Below are positions 1-8,682 of a stretch of DNA of 64,000 nt, piece after piece (within the stretch, counting starts at the first letter, position 1; each line of letters opens with the position of its first letter). A model generated the notes under the pieces. The model was not told the DNA's origin and did not search any database. It saw only the letters and a list, made by a program, of their open reading frames with translations. The DNA is from Candidatus Lachnoclostridium stercoravium (GTDB taxonomy: Bacteria > Bacillota > Clostridia > Lachnospirales > Lachnospiraceae): the NCBI GenBank assembly GCA_019118365.1, contig DWZA01000020.1:1-64000 (forward strand), read 5' to 3'. A program made the translations under genes and the position numbers.

Positions 1-142
1 CGTGCGCCAGGATATATGATAAAGAGCGTTACAAGCTTGCTTGTAAAAGCGATCTGACATATATCCTGGCATAGGGATGACATCCCAGGCTTCCCTCCAG
101 CACAGAATGTGCTGGAGGGAAGATACACGGCTGAACTGTTGC
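1..142 (+). repeat. R1 structured repeat, copy 1 (left tip cut by window edge)
   Basis: This is a near-identical relative of the copy at 52421-52575. It has a 12-bp stem (7-18 with 58-69), an inner stem TTACAAG/CTTGTAA, a small GGGATG/CATCCC hairpin and a second 15-bp hairpin (90-104 with 108-122). It ends in CACGGCTGAACTGTTGC, the inverted form of the left end seen in the full copy. Arms of the second hairpin differ from those of the other copies yet remain complementary. No coding potential is evident. Function unknown. Confidence 0.85.
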
Positions 143-202
143 AATAATTGAAAAGGACAGTGATCCTGCCTCTTTTGATCATAAAATAAAGGAGTGGGAC
201 GG

Positions 203-736
203 ATGAAATTAGAAAGACCAGAACAGAGATTTGATGAACTTTACGGCATTTATGAAGAGTCCTTCCCGGATTCGGAGAGACGTACTTATGAAGACCAGAA
301 AAAGACGGTTGAAAGGGAAGGCTGCTGTATCCGCGCCATCGAGGAAGATGGAAAGATCGTAACATTTTTGGAATACTGGGATCTGGAAAGCTGCATTTTC
401 ATGGAATACCTGGCGTCTACAAAGGCATGGAGAAATAAAGGCCATGGAAGGCAGCTGCTGGAAGCCTGCCTGAGGGAGGCCAAGGAAAAAGGAAAACCGG
501 CTTTCCTGGAGATCGAACCTCCAACAGAAGAGGATCCTATGACGATCCGCCGCGCCAGCTTTTACCGGAGGCTCGGTTTCTGCCTGAACCACTTCCCCTA
601 TCAGCAGCCGCCGTTAAAATCAGGAGACAAATGGAAGGATCTGATGGTCATGAGCTACGGAACGGAGATCGAAGAAGAAAAATTCCGCGCCTATCAGAAG
701 GAGATTTATAAAACTGTCTACGGACAGGAGGAATAG
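203..736 (+). CDS. GNAT family N-acetyltransferase
   Basis: A 177-residue GCN5-related acetyltransferase, expected to move an acetyl group from acetyl-CoA to an amine; the substrate cannot be read from the sequence. The acetyl-CoA binding motif is visible as RNKGHGRQLL around residue 75, followed by a long helix and the typical late segment RRASFYRRLGF. An upstream in-frame GTG at 194 exists, but AAAGGAG at 188-194 sits 8 nt before the ATG at 203, so that ATG is preferred. The stop is followed at once by a degraded permease end, so the original downstream gene has been lost. Family call is firm, substrate unknown. Confidence 0.85.
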   Translation: MKLERPEQRFDELYGIYEESFPDSERRTYEDQKKTVEREGCCIRAIEEDGKIVTFLEYWDLESCIFMEYLASTKAWRNKGHGRQLLEACLREAKEKGKPAFLEIEPPTEEDPMTIRRASFYRRLGFCLNHFPYQQPPLKSGDKWKDLMVMSYGTEIEEEKFRAYQKEIYKTVYGQEE

Positions 737-740
737 ATAT

Positions 741-929
741 GGAAAACCTGTTCCATCTTTTATCACTATCATAGCGCTGCCCTTCACGTACAGCATTTCC
801 GAAGGCATTGCGCTAGGAATGATCTCCTACGCGGTGATCAAGTCGCTTTCAGGCGCTGCAGGAAAGAAAAAAATCAGCCCGCTTCTCTATGTTCTTTCTA
901 TCCTGTTTGTGCTAAAATATGTTTATGAT
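741..929 (+). pseudogene. 3' remnant of NCS2 family purine/xanthine-type permease
   Basis: Reading the frame that contains the ATG at 819 backwards to about 741 gives a continuous stretch including FITIIALPFTYSISEGIALG and ISPLLYVLSILFVLKYVY. This is the characteristic C-terminal end (last one to two membrane segments) of NCS2/AzgA-type nucleobase permeases, which are normally over 430 residues. Only about 63 residues are left, with no start region. The reading frame then runs directly into R1 copy 3 and picks up unrelated residues. I infer a deletion that removed most of the gene. It is unlikely to make a functional transporter. Confidence 0.75.
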
Positions 930-1068
930 CCAGCCGTGCGTCAGGATGTCTGTCAGAATCCGTCACAAGCTTGCTTGTGGAAGGGTTTTGACAGATATCC
1001 TGACATAGGGCGGGAGCCCGAAGCTTCTGGTTCCTGAAGGATGAAGGAACCAGAAGATAGGCTGGATC
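927..1068 (+). repeat. R1 structured repeat, copy 3 (divergent)
   Basis: A diverged member of the R1 family. Outer ends are GATCCAGCC and GGCTGGATC instead of the usual GTTCAGCCG ends, but still complementary. The first stem pairs GTCAGGATGTCTGTC with GACAGATATCCTGAC (one G-T pair), the inner CACAAGCTTGCTTGTG stem is kept, the small hairpin has become GGGC/GCCC, and the second hairpin is CTTCTGGTTCC/GGAACCAGAAG. Every stem has changed on both sides compared with copies 1 and 2, which argues that base pairing is maintained. Confidence 0.75.
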
Positions 1069-1155
1069 AAACGGGAGCCCGTGCGCAGGACTATATCGAG
1101 CTAAGCTGCAAGCAGACATCAAGGCCGGAAAACCGGCTGGAAGGAGGAAGACATT

Positions 1156-1563
1156 ATGTATTACAAGTATGATCCGGAAAAAAGTATTCACATTCCGGCG
1201 CCGTTTAACCGGACGATCACTCCAATGTTTATGGGAGACGACGACAAGATCACAGAAACCAATTTCTCCGTTCATTTTACAGAATGGGAGCCAGGCTGCG
1301 AGATCGACAGCCACAGCCATGATTCCGCAATGGAAGCCATGTACTGCATTTCCGGCAGCGGCATCGCGGAAGTAAACAATGAAGCCCATGAATTTGTGCC
1401 GGGATCTATGATCGTGGCCCCGCCAGGGATCCAGCATAAGATCAAAAATACAGGCACAGAAACGCTGAGAGTATTCTGTATCTTCTCACCGCCGACTACA
1501 GGGGCAGACTTAAGAAAGAGAGCCCTTGGAGCGGTCGCGGAAGCAGGAAAGAAAGAAGAGTAA
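1156..1563 (+). CDS. Small cupin-domain protein
   Basis: A single-domain 135-residue cupin. The first cupin motif is complete: G48, H53, H55, E60 and G67, and the second motif ends at H94 after PGSMIVAPPG, so a metal site of three histidines and one glutamate is intact. Such small cupins act as metal-dependent isomerases, dioxygenases or ligand-binding proteins; the sequence does not say which. AAGGAGG lies 9 nt before the ATG. It stands alone between R1 copy 3 and a convergent kinase gene, so context adds nothing about its substrate. Confidence 0.85.
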   Translation: MYYKYDPEKSIHIPAPFNRTITPMFMGDDDKITETNFSVHFTEWEPGCEIDSHSHDSAMEAMYCISGSGIAEVNNEAHEFVPGSMIVAPPGIQHKIKNTGTETLRVFCIFSPPTTGADLRKRALGAVAEAGKKEE

Positions 1564-1575
1564 TATAATAAAAAA

Positions 1576-1602
1576 GGGGGTATTGCATCAGTACCCCCGT
1601 AA
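1576..1602 (+). terminator. Possible weak terminator after cupin gene
   Basis: GGGGGTA and TACCCCC form a 7-bp stem just after the cupin stop codon. No strong T-run follows directly, only a T-rich stretch TTTTCCTT some 10 nt later. From here to 1795 I see nothing else in the noncoding DNA. Confidence 0.35.
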
Positions 1603-1795
1603 TCCTGCTTTTCCTTATAATAGCCGTACCTGCTGGCTTTCAGGTACAGATAAAAACGCCATTTTTAAAATCAGATCCGTACTTCATCTATTCTCCCATA
1701 TTTTCTGCTGCTTCTCCCTACTTTTAGAGATAGGATCTTTATTGTTTTTGCACCGAAATATCGTTATCAAGTGATATACGAAGATATTACGGCAA

Positions 1796-1857
1796 AAAAA
1801 GGAGCTGCGCTCCAGTAGATTTATCAAGATTTGTCTACTTTTGCACAGCTCCTTTTT
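1796..1857. terminator. Bidirectional rho-independent terminator
   Basis: AAAAAGGAGCTG (1796-1807) pairs with CAGCTCCTTTTT (1846-1857), with an inner AGTAGA/TCTACT stem. The T-run on the minus strand serves the histidine kinase gene; the plus-strand T-run could stop transcripts from the cupin side. Confidence 0.8.
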
Positions 1858-1911
1858 GAAAACGATCATATACTGTTTTATGAGTGCCGCTCTCAGAGGC
1901 TCTTTTTTGGT

Positions 1912-4446
1912 CTACAGTGATGTCTGTTTCCTGGACAGCTCGTCCAGGATCTCAAATAACAGGTGGAAATCGATTGGTTTGGAAATGTGAGCGTTCATTC
2001 CGGCCTCTGTTGTTTTTGCGATATCTTCTGCAAATGCGTTTGCAGTGACCGCGATGATCGGAATGGTCTGGGCATCCGGCCGGTCCATCTTTCGGATCAT
2101 GGCGCAGGCGGTGCAGCCGTCCATTTCCGGCATCTGCATATCCATCAGGATAGCGTCCACAGCGCCGGGCTTCTGTTCGCTGAAACGTTCCACTGCTTCA
2201 CGGCCGTTCCAGGCCTGTATCACATCTACGCCCATCATGGAAAGAAATTCTGTGGCGATCTCCATATTCAACTCATTGTCTTCTGCAAGAAGGATAGTTT
2301 TGCCTTCCATGCTGAAGGGCTCCAGAGAGACTGGCTCCGGTCCCGCCGGCTCTTCCGTATGGGCGATCTGAAGGGGCAGCAGGATGGTAAATGTGCTTCC
2401 TTTGCCCAGCTGGCTCTGAACGCTGATCTCTCCGCTCATCTGCTGTACCAGGCTCTTTACGATAGGAAGCCCCAGGCCGGTTCCGGAGATCTTGACAGGA
2501 GAGAAGACAGTCTCTCTGGCAAAAGGCTCGAAGATCTGGCCGAGGAACTTTTCAGACATTCCCATGCCGGTATCCCTTACAGTGATCTGGTATTTGCCCC
2601 GTTCGTTCTGCTGTTCCAGCTGCTTCAGATCCAGAAAGATATCAGCCCCCTCGTTGCTGTATTTCAGAGCGTTGGAAAGAAGGTTGTTTAAGATCTGGTT
2701 CATGCGGAACAGATCGCCGAATACCATGGGGCTTTGGATATCGATAGACAGATGCAGCCTCTTTTTCTGCTGCTTTGCCTGCTCCTCAAAAATCGAAGCG
2801 CAGTCGGCCACGCATTTCTGAAGGTCCATGGGCTTGTAATCCATGGAATTATCTGCGCCCTGCTCGATCCTGGATATGTCCAGGATATCGTTGATAAGCG
2901 CCAGCAGCTGTTTTCCAGACTGCTCGATCTTCTGCAGGTAGTCGTCCACCTTCGCCGGATCGTCCTGATTCTGGCGGGCTAAAGCCGCCAGGCCGATGAC
3001 TGCGTTTAAAGGAGTGCGCATGTCATGGGACACGTTGCTGAAAAAGATGCTCTTTTTCTGAGCCATTTTCTTAGAAGTAGAAAGAGCGTTTTTCAGGATC
3101 TCATGCTGCTGCAGCTGCTTCTGCTTTTCCAGATCGATATCCCGGAAACACATGATCACTTCGTTAAGGCCAAGACCTTTATTGAAAATGATCCGGATGC
3201 TGACCCATTTATAGGTGTCGCCGAAACGTCTGCGGTAGTCGCCGCCAAATTCATAGATCTTATCTTCTACCAGCTGACGGATATTTTCCAGAGAAAAGCT
3301 TTTCTTAAATTCTTCATAAGTGCTTTCTTCCACAACCTTTCCTACAGTATCCAGCATATGGCTGTATACGCCTTCCTTGCCCAACTGCTCCTTTACGTCC
3401 GGGGAGGACTTGATGGAGCGGTAAGTACCTGTCTCAAAATTGATGCGGTAAATGGCGTAGTAGGTGTCGCCCAGGATCTTTAAGCTGTCAGAAATATATT
3501 TCCGCTCGCGCTTTCCGAAATATTCCAGGTACAGCACGATGATCAGCACGATCCAGAGAATGGCGCACAAGGCTGCCAGAACGTACACGGCAATATTTAC
3601 ATCTCCCTGGAGGATCTGGTTAGTAGGAATGGTGATGACGGAGATCCAGCCGTTATTCATGACGTAGTAATAAACGCCCTGGCGGGTTCCGCTTAAGTCC
3701 AGGATCGAAGAAGAGTGGCTGGCGTATTTTCCGCTTTTTACTCCCTCCAGAAGCTGGCCTGCATAGCTTTGGACCGCCGTATCCGTAATGTCCATATCTC
3801 CGGCGATATAGATCAGGCGGCCGCTTCCGTCATAGAGAAAATAGGTGCTGTCCTCCGGGATCGAGGCCTTGTTTTTGTGAATATAAAAATTGTCCAGGAG
3901 GATATCAAACGCCAGGACGTTGCCTTCGCCCTGGAGCTTCTGCGCCATAGTGACCATGATCTTTCCAGTAACAGCATCCGGATAGGCGTTTGTATAGATC
4001 AGCTTCCCGCCGGCCTCAATGGCCTTCCGGTACCATTCCGTATCCTGGTAGCTGTAGGTTGCATCCCCTTCCCAGGGAACAGCTCCTATGATCTTTCCGT
4101 CGATCACGGCATAGGGATCGATGATCCCGGCGTCCAGAGTTTCCTGTACATGGAGAGAATACTGGACCAGCTCCTCCTGGATCTCCTCGTCCGTACTGCC
4201 TCTTTCAATATGCTCGTTCATGTATACTGTGCCAAGGCGCATGAAGACTCCGTAAAGGCTCATGCGGTGCTCTTCCTCTCTGGCATAGCTCTGGGCCAGG
4301 TATCCGCCCAGCTCATTGGCGTTGAGCAGGAGCTTATCCCTTACAAGGATGATGCCAAATGTGACCAGAGCAAAGAGCATGGCCGCCAGAACGACCATCA
4401 GCTTGGCGGACAGGTCCTTTTGATCGTTTTTTTGTATCCGTGCCAT
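1912..4446 (-). CDS. Membrane-bound hybrid sensor histidine kinase (Cache-type sensor, receiver domain)
   Basis: 844 residues. Membrane segments at about 15-35 and 284-308 enclose an extracellular sensor domain with the organisation of a double Cache ligand-binding domain. A PAS-like region (about 320-440) is followed by the HisKA helix with phospho-acceptor H474 (SHDMRTPLN), an HATPase domain with the N box near 592 (NALKYS) and G boxes DTGMGM and GTGLGL, and a C-terminal receiver with acidic pair E722/D723, phospho-acceptor D769 and K823. No output domain or separate response regulator lies next to it, so the signal must pass to an unseen phosphotransfer protein or act through the receiver itself. 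Start is supported by AAAGGAGG upstream. It follows the DAHP synthase gene by 52 nt and may share its transcript. The ligand is unknown. Confidence 0.93.
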   Translation of the reverse strand: MARIQKNDQKDLSAKLMVVLAAMLFALVTFGIILVRDKLLLNANELGGYLAQSYAREEEHRMSLYGVFMRLGTVYMNEHIERGSTDEEIQEELVQYSLHVQETLDAGIIDPYAVIDGKIIGAVPWEGDATYSYQDTEWYRKAIEAGGKLIYTNAYPDAVTGKIMVTMAQKLQGEGNVLAFDILLDNFYIHKNKASIPEDSTYFLYDGSGRLIYIAGDMDITDTAVQSYAGQLLEGVKSGKYASHSSSILDLSGTRQGVYYYVMNNGWISVITIPTNQILQGDVNIAVYVLAALCAILWIVLIIVLYLEYFGKRERKYISDSLKILGDTYYAIYRINFETGTYRSIKSSPDVKEQLGKEGVYSHMLDTVGKVVEESTYEEFKKSFSLENIRQLVEDKIYEFGGDYRRRFGDTYKWVSIRIIFNKGLGLNEVIMCFRDIDLEKQKQLQQHEILKNALSTSKKMAQKKSIFFSNVSHDMRTPLNAVIGLAALARQNQDDPAKVDDYLQKIEQSGKQLLALINDILDISRIEQGADNSMDYKPMDLQKCVADCASIFEEQAKQQKKRLHLSIDIQSPMVFGDLFRMNQILNNLLSNALKYSNEGADIFLDLKQLEQQNERGKYQITVRDTGMGMSEKFLGQIFEPFARETVFSPVKISGTGLGLPIVKSLVQQMSGEISVQSQLGKGSTFTILLPLQIAHTEEPAGPEPVSLEPFSMEGKTILLAEDNELNMEIATEFLSMMGVDVIQAWNGREAVERFSEQKPGAVDAILMDMQMPEMDGCTACAMIRKMDRPDAQTIPIIAVTANAFAEDIAKTTEAGMNAHISKPIDFHLLFEILDELSRKQTSL

Positions 4447-4498
4447 AATGGATATCTCCTCCTTTCAGGTGTGGAGCAAAGACGATGGTATGTCAGTA

Positions 4499-5530
4499 TC
4501 AGTCCAGTCCTTCGGCGATCTCATATAAAAGACGTTCAGAATCTTCCCAGCCAAGGCAGGGATCTGTGATGGATTTGCCGTAGCAGTGTTCCTCCACCTT
4601 CTGGCAGCCGGGCTCGATGTAACTTTCGATCATAACGCCCTTGACCATGGTGCGGATCGCCGGATCGTGCCTGCGGCTGTGAAGGACTTCTTTTACGATG
4701 CGGATCTGCTCCATATACTGCTTGTTGGAGTTGGAATGGTTGGCGTCAACAATGCACGCAGGATTTAAAAGGTTCCGCTCCTCATAGAGGTTATGGAGAA
4801 GAAGCAGGTCTTCATAATGATAGTTAGGCAGGCACTGGCCGTGCTTGCTCACAGCGCCGCGGAGGATCGTGTGAGTATAAGGGTTGCCGTGGGTCTTTAC
4901 TTCCCATTCCCGCATGATAAATTCATGGCCTGTCTGGGCGGCAACTACGGAATTGAGCATAACGGAAAGGTCGCCGCTGGTGGGATTTTTCATGCCTACA
5001 GGAACGTCGCAGCCGCTGCACACCAGACGGTGCTGCTGGTTCTCTACAGACCGTGCTCCGACAGCGATGTAGGACATGATATCGTTTAAATAGGATACGT
5101 TTTCCGGATAGAGCATCTCGTCGGCAGTGCCGAAACCTGTCTCCATGAGAACCCGCATGTGGAGATGGCGGATCGCATGAAGGCCCTCAGCCATACTGGG
5201 CTTCTTCTCCGGATCCGGCTGATGGAGCATGCCCTTATAGCCGAGGCCGGTGGTGCGGGGCTTGTTGGTATAAACGCGGGGAATGAGGCAAAGGCGGTCG
5301 GCTACCTTTTCCTGGACCTTTGCCAGCCTGGTGGCGTAGTCCAGGACTGCGTCCTCATGGTCTGCGGAGCAGGGTCCGATGATCACGAGAAATTTGTCGC
5401 TTTCCCCGGAAATGATCTTTTTTACTTCTTCGTCTTTCTGTGCCTTTATGGCCGCGTACTGCGCCGGAAGCGGGAACTGTTCCTTGATCTCTGCCGGCGT
5501 AGGCAGCTTCTGAATAAATTCGAATGCCAT
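4499..5530 (-). CDS. aroF: 3-deoxy-7-phosphoheptulonate (DAHP) synthase, class I
   Basis: Condenses phosphoenolpyruvate and erythrose 4-phosphate, the first step of the shikimate pathway. At 343 residues it matches AroF/AroG/AroH-type enzymes. Hallmarks visible are LVIIGPCSADHED-like GPCS near residue 55, the TNKPRTTGLGYKG segment, GARSVENQQHR and the late KGVMIESYIEPG. A longer frame begins 29 codons upstream, but AGGAGG followed by a 9-nt spacer points to the ATG at 5528-5530, and that Met begins the conserved part. No ACT or chorismate mutase domain is fused, so feedback control, if any, is through the core enzyme. No attenuator was seen upstream. Confidence 0.95.
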   Translation of the reverse strand: MAFEFIQKLPTPAEIKEQFPLPAQYAAIKAQKDEEVKKIISGESDKFLVIIGPCSADHEDAVLDYATRLAKVQEKVADRLCLIPRVYTNKPRTTGLGYKGMLHQPDPEKKPSMAEGLHAIRHLHMRVLMETGFGTADEMLYPENVSYLNDIMSYIAVGARSVENQQHRLVCSGCDVPVGMKNPTSGDLSVMLNSVVAAQTGHEFIMREWEVKTHGNPYTHTILRGAVSKHGQCLPNYHYEDLLLLHNLYEERNLLNPACIVDANHSNSNKQYMEQIRIVKEVLHSRRHDPAIRTMVKGVMIESYIEPGCQKVEEHCYGKSITDPCLGWEDSERLLYEIAEGLD

Positions 5531-5662
5531 GTGTATAATACCTCCTGTAAAGCCTGGTTTTATCTGCCGTTCACCGGCCGGGCCGTTTCCTGCCGGAAGA
5601 TCCGCCCGTATTTTCAATGAAAAACGGCAGGCGGCATAATAAATTGTTAATTATTTTGTAAA

Positions 5663-5691
5663 TTGACTCATTTTGCCTCGTCCATTATAAT
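5663..5691 (+). promoter_or_regulatory. Sigma-A-type promoter for DUF4358 lipoprotein gene
   Basis: TTGACT at 5663-5668 and TATAAT at 5686-5691 are separated by 17 nt and lie 46 nt before the start codon. Confidence 0.75.
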
Positions 5692-5736
5692 ATAAAAACA
5701 TTCTTGAAACAAGAAAAATATGTAAGGAGCAAATCT

Positions 5737-6321
5737 ATGAAAAGATATATGAAAAAAGCAGCGGCCGCCGTATGCGCCGCAGCGCTGATCTTAAACATTG
5801 CCGCCTGCGGCGGCGCTGAAAGTCCGGCGGAGGGCAGCCAGCCGGGAACAGTACAGGAAGAGACAAAGAAGGAAAAGCCGGCTCTGGAAGCGGTCTATCA
5901 GGCGGTAAAGGATGCCTACGGGGACGACTATCTGCCCAGCATGGCCATTGACGGGGATATGCTGGAGTCCATGTACGGCATTTCTTCGGACTTATACGAT
6001 GAGTTTATCGGCGAGGTTCCTATGATCAGCGCCCAGGCGGATGCGTTTATCGCCGTCAGAGGAAAGGAAGGCAAGGGAGACGAGATCAGAGGGATCCTGG
6101 AAGATTATAAAGAGAACCTGATCACAGGCGCTATGATGTACCCCATGAACCTTCCTTTGGCACAGTCCGCTCAGGTAGTCCAGGAGGGGGATGATGTCTT
6201 CCTTATTATGACGGGAACGAACGAAGCTTACGGCCAGGCGGAAACAGAGGACGAGATGCTTCAGATCGCTGAAGATCAGATCGCCATCGGGGTAAAAGCA
6301 GTGGAAGACTGCTATGAATAA
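5737..6321 (+). CDS. DUF4358 family lipoprotein
   Basis: A 194-residue secreted lipoprotein: a positively charged start, hydrophobic stretch and lipobox IAAC with the lipidated cysteine at residue 24, then a Glu/Gly/Pro-rich linker to about 50. The folded part (about 55-190) has the layout of DUF4358 proteins, common in Lachnospiraceae and of unknown function; the conserved stretch MYGISSDLYDEFIGEVPMI is present. ATG at 5737 is chosen because TAAGGAG lies 8 nt upstream; an earlier in-frame start at 5704 has no such site and would spoil the signal peptide. Monocistronic: own promoter upstream, and the thi promoter begins 3 nt after its stop. Confidence 0.8.
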   Translation: MKRYMKKAAAAVCAAALILNIAACGGAESPAEGSQPGTVQEETKKEKPALEAVYQAVKDAYGDDYLPSMAIDGDMLESMYGISSDLYDEFIGEVPMISAQADAFIAVRGKEGKGDEIRGILEDYKENLITGAMMYPMNLPLAQSAQVVQEGDDVFLIMTGTNEAYGQAETEDEMLQIAEDQIAIGVKAVEDCYE

Positions 6322-6323
6322 GC

Positions 6324-6352
6324 TTGACAGGAACAGCTTCTGATGCTAGACT
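6324..6352 (+). promoter_or_regulatory. Promoter of the thi operon
   Basis: TTGACA at 6324-6329 and TAGACT at 6347-6352 with a 17-nt spacer, placed just before the TPP riboswitch. Confidence 0.65.
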
Positions 6353-6368
6353 GAAACTGAACCAAAAG

Positions 6369-6452
6369 AGGGAGCTCGTATGGCGGGCTGAGAGGAAGTA
6401 ATCGAACTTCGACCTTTATAACCTGATTTGGGTAATGCCAACGTAGGGACCA
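6369..6452 (+). promoter_or_regulatory. TPP riboswitch (THI element)
   Basis: The aptamer shows both conserved parts: GGCTGAGAGG at about 6385-6394 and ACCTGATTTGGGTAATGCCA followed by ACGTAGGGA at 6421-6449. It precedes thiC and the rest of the thiamine operon. Binding of thiamine pyrophosphate is expected to favour the terminator at 6471-6500 and so switch off the operon when thiamine is plentiful. Confidence 0.96.
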
Positions 6453-6470
6453 TAAGACATAAGTCAGAAA

Positions 6471-6500
6471 AGCCTGTACCGTTGGTACAGGCTCTTTTTA
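6471..6500 (+). terminator. Riboswitch-controlled intrinsic terminator
   Basis: AGCCTGTACC (6471-6480) pairs with GGTACAGGCT (6484-6493) and is followed by CTTTTTA. It lies between the TPP aptamer and thiC and is the likely expression platform. Confidence 0.9.
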
Positions 6501-6552
6501 TGCTCTGCCAAGCGGCGGTGTTCTTATGGCCTTTGGGCGAGGAGGAGGAAAA

Positions 6553-7860
6553 ATGAATTACACCACACAGATGGATGCGGCGAGAAAAGGCATCCTGACA
6601 AAAGAAATGAAAGCAGTGGCGCAGAAGGAACAGTTTGACGAAAAAGAACTGATGAAGCTGGTTGCAGAGGGAAAGGTAGCGATTCCGGCGAATAAAAACC
6701 ATACCTGCATCGAGCCTAACGGTATCGGTTCTATGCTGAAGACCAAGATCAATGTAAACCTTGGAACTTCCAGAGACTGCAAGGATCTGGACATGGAGCT
6801 GCAGAAAGTAAACGACGCGGTGGCTATGGGCGCGGAGTCTATTATGGACCTCAGCTCTTTCGGAGACACCCAGAAATTCCGCAGAAAACTGACGGCGGAA
6901 TGCCCGGCGATCATCGGGACCGTTCCGATCTACGACGCAGTCGTATATTACCATAAGCCGTTAAAAGAGATCACTTCCGAAGAGTGGATCAAGATCGTGG
7001 AGATGCACGCTCAGGACGGCGTGGATTTTATGACGATCCACGTAGGGATCAACAAGAACACAGCTTCCCGTTTTAAAGCTGCAAAACGCCTTACCAATAT
7101 TGTTTCCAGAGGCGGCTCGATCATTTTCGCGTGGATGGAGATGACCGGAGAGGAAAATCCATTTTATGAGCATTATGACAGGATCCTGGAGATCTGCCAG
7201 GAATACGACGTGACCTTAAGCCTTGGAGACGCCTGCAGGCCAGGCTGCTTAGAGGATGCGTCCGACATTTCCCAGATCGAAGAGCTGATCACCTTAGGCG
7301 AGCTTACAAGGCGCGCATGGGAGAAGAATGTCCAGGTTATGATCGAAGGTCCGGGACATATGCCTTTAGACCAGATCACAGCTAATATGAAGATACAGCA
7401 GACGATCTGCAAAGGCGCTCCGTTCTACGTTCTGGGACCGATCGTAACAGATGTGGCTCCTGGATACGACCATATCACAGCGGCTATCGGCGGAGCGATC
7501 GCAGCGGCTTCCGGAGCTTCTTTCCTCTGCTACGTGACCCCGGCGGAGCACCTGAAGCTTCCGGATGTAAACGATGTAAAGGAAGGTATCATCGCTTCCA
7601 AGATCGCGGCCCATGCGGCGGATATCGCGAAAGGAATCAAGGGCGCTAAGGACTGGGATCACAAGATGAGCGAAGCCAGAAAACGCCTGGATTGGGAAGA
7701 GATGTTCCGCCTTGCCATTGACCCGGAGAAGGCAAGAAGATACCGCGCTATGGCAAAACCGGAAAAAGAAGACACCTGTTCTATGTGCGGCAATTTCTGC
7801 GCGGTAAAGAATATGAACCGTATCCTGGACGGAGAGATCGTAAATATCTATGATGAATAA
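6553..7860 (+). CDS. thiC: Phosphomethylpyrimidine synthase ThiC
   Basis: Converts aminoimidazole ribotide to HMP phosphate for the pyrimidine half of thiamine, using a 4Fe-4S cluster and S-adenosylmethionine. At 435 residues it is the compact form typical of Clostridia. The unusual radical SAM cluster motif CSMCGNFC is near the C-terminus, and the core [22 protein letters not shown] and [15 protein letters not shown] segments are all present. GGAGGAGG lies just ahead of the ATG at 6553; the longer frame from 6526 has no ribosome site. It overlaps thiW by 11 nt, which suggests translational coupling. Confidence 0.97.
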   Translation: MNYTTQMDAARKGILTKEMKAVAQKEQFDEKELMKLVAEGKVAIPANKNHTCIEPNGIGSMLKTKINVNLGTSRDCKDLDMELQKVNDAVAMGAESIMDLSSFGDTQKFRRKLTAECPAIIGTVPIYDAVVYYHKPLKEITSEEWIKIVEMHAQDGVDFMTIHVGINKNTASRFKAAKRLTNIVSRGGSIIFAWMEMTGEENPFYEHYDRILEICQEYDVTLSLGDACRPGCLEDASDISQIEELITLGELTRRAWEKNVQVMIEGPGHMPLDQITANMKIQQTICKGAPFYVLGPIVTDVAPGYDHITAAIGGAIAAASGASFLCYVTPAEHLKLPDVNDVKEGIIASKIAAHAADIAKGIKGAKDWDHKMSEARKRLDWEEMFRLAIDPEKARRYRAMAKPEKEDTCSMCGNFCAVKNMNRILDGEIVNIYDE

Positions 7861-8359
7861 TGATCAGGCGATAAAGAGGCTGGCTGTCAGCGGCATGCTC
7901 ACGGCGCTGGCAGTGGCGCTTTCCGGTTTTTCAATTCCTATTGGGGCGTCCAGGTGCTTTCCCGCCCAGCATCTGGTCAATGTGATCGCGGGAGTATTTC
8001 TCGGCCCGGTATATGGAACAGGCATAGCGTTCTGTACGTCCCTGGCCCGCAACATCATGGGGACCGGCAGCCTTTTGGCCTTTCCGGGAAGCATGGTAGG
8101 GGCTTTCCTGTGCGGCATCCTTTTCAGGAAGACAGGAAAGCTTGCCGCGGCATATGCAGGGGAGATGGCTGGGACCGGGATCCTTGGAGGCCTGCTGTGT
8201 TATCCGGTGGCAGCCTGGATCATGGGAAAAGAAGTGGCGTTATTCTTCTATGTGATCCCGTTTTTGATGAGCACTGTCTGCGGGACGGTGATCGCGGCGG
8301 TCCTGATCGGGATCATGAAACAGTCCGGCGCGTTTTACCGGCTGAAGGAACTTTTGTAA
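7850..8359 (+). CDS. thiW: ECF transporter substrate-binding component ThiW
   Basis: A 169-residue, strongly hydrophobic S component of an energy-coupling factor transporter. ThiW is known from TPP-riboswitch operons and is predicted to import the thiazole precursor hydroxyethylthiazole. It would dock on the shared EcfAA'T module, which is not in this window. Five or six membrane segments are visible, beginning with the typical [15 protein letters not shown] start, and the conserved stretch [20 protein letters not shown] follows. Placement between thiC and thiM (the thiazole kinase) fits this role well. Confidence 0.9.
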   Translation: MMNNDQAIKRLAVSGMLTALAVALSGFSIPIGASRCFPAQHLVNVIAGVFLGPVYGTGIAFCTSLARNIMGTGSLLAFPGSMVGAFLCGILFRKTGKLAAAYAGEMAGTGILGGLLCYPVAAWIMGKEVALFFYVIPFLMSTVCGTVIAAVLIGIMKQSGAFYRLKELL

Positions 8360-8390
8360 ATGGAAATTTAGAAAATAACAGTATTATCGA

Positions 8391-8561
8391 GATATCATCC
8401 AGTTGGCAAACACGGCTGTCAGAGCAGCTTTGCTGCGCCGCTTATTACAGGCGGAGGAGCGAAACTCACCCTAACGGGTTCAGACAACGCTCCTCCGCCT
8501 GTGCTATGCTCGCAAAGCTATGCTCTGACTCTGCCGAATCGTTTGCCGCCTGGATGATATC
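8391..8561 (-). repeat. R2 structured repeat, copy 1
   Basis: About 170 bp that folds on itself. The outer stem joins GATATCATCCAG plus GGCAAAC on the left to GTTTGCC plus CTGGATGATATC on the right. Inside are a GTCAGAGCA/TGCTCTGAC arm and a long arm around the CAGGCGGAGGAGCG region. On the minus strand the conserved core GCGAGCATAGCRCA and the TAATARGCGGCGCAGCAAA segment are seen, as in the other three copies. It lies after thiW, in opposite orientation to copy 2. Confidence 0.85.
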
Positions 8562-8682
8562 TTGGCGATAGCTGGTATTTTGACAGGATTCTTTTAGATT
8601 AAGTGAAAACCGGGACATGATCGCGCACGCAATGGAACCGGACGTTTATTTATCAAAGGAACTTTGAGGATGGGAAAATATA

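Noticed and set aside
819..1037. 72-codon frame as an independent small membrane protein
   Set aside because: The frame extends upstream with NCS2 permease sequence and its second half is repeat DNA, so it is a remnant rather than a small gene.
3715..4569. 284-codon open frame on the plus strand opposite the histidine kinase start and aroF end
   Set aside because: It lies wholly antisense to two well-supported genes, has no ribosome site and no recognisable domain; high-GC third positions of the true genes explain the open frame.
7954..8571. 205-codon plus-strand frame overlapping thiW and R2
   Set aside because: Shadow frame of thiW in another register, running into the repeat; no start signal.
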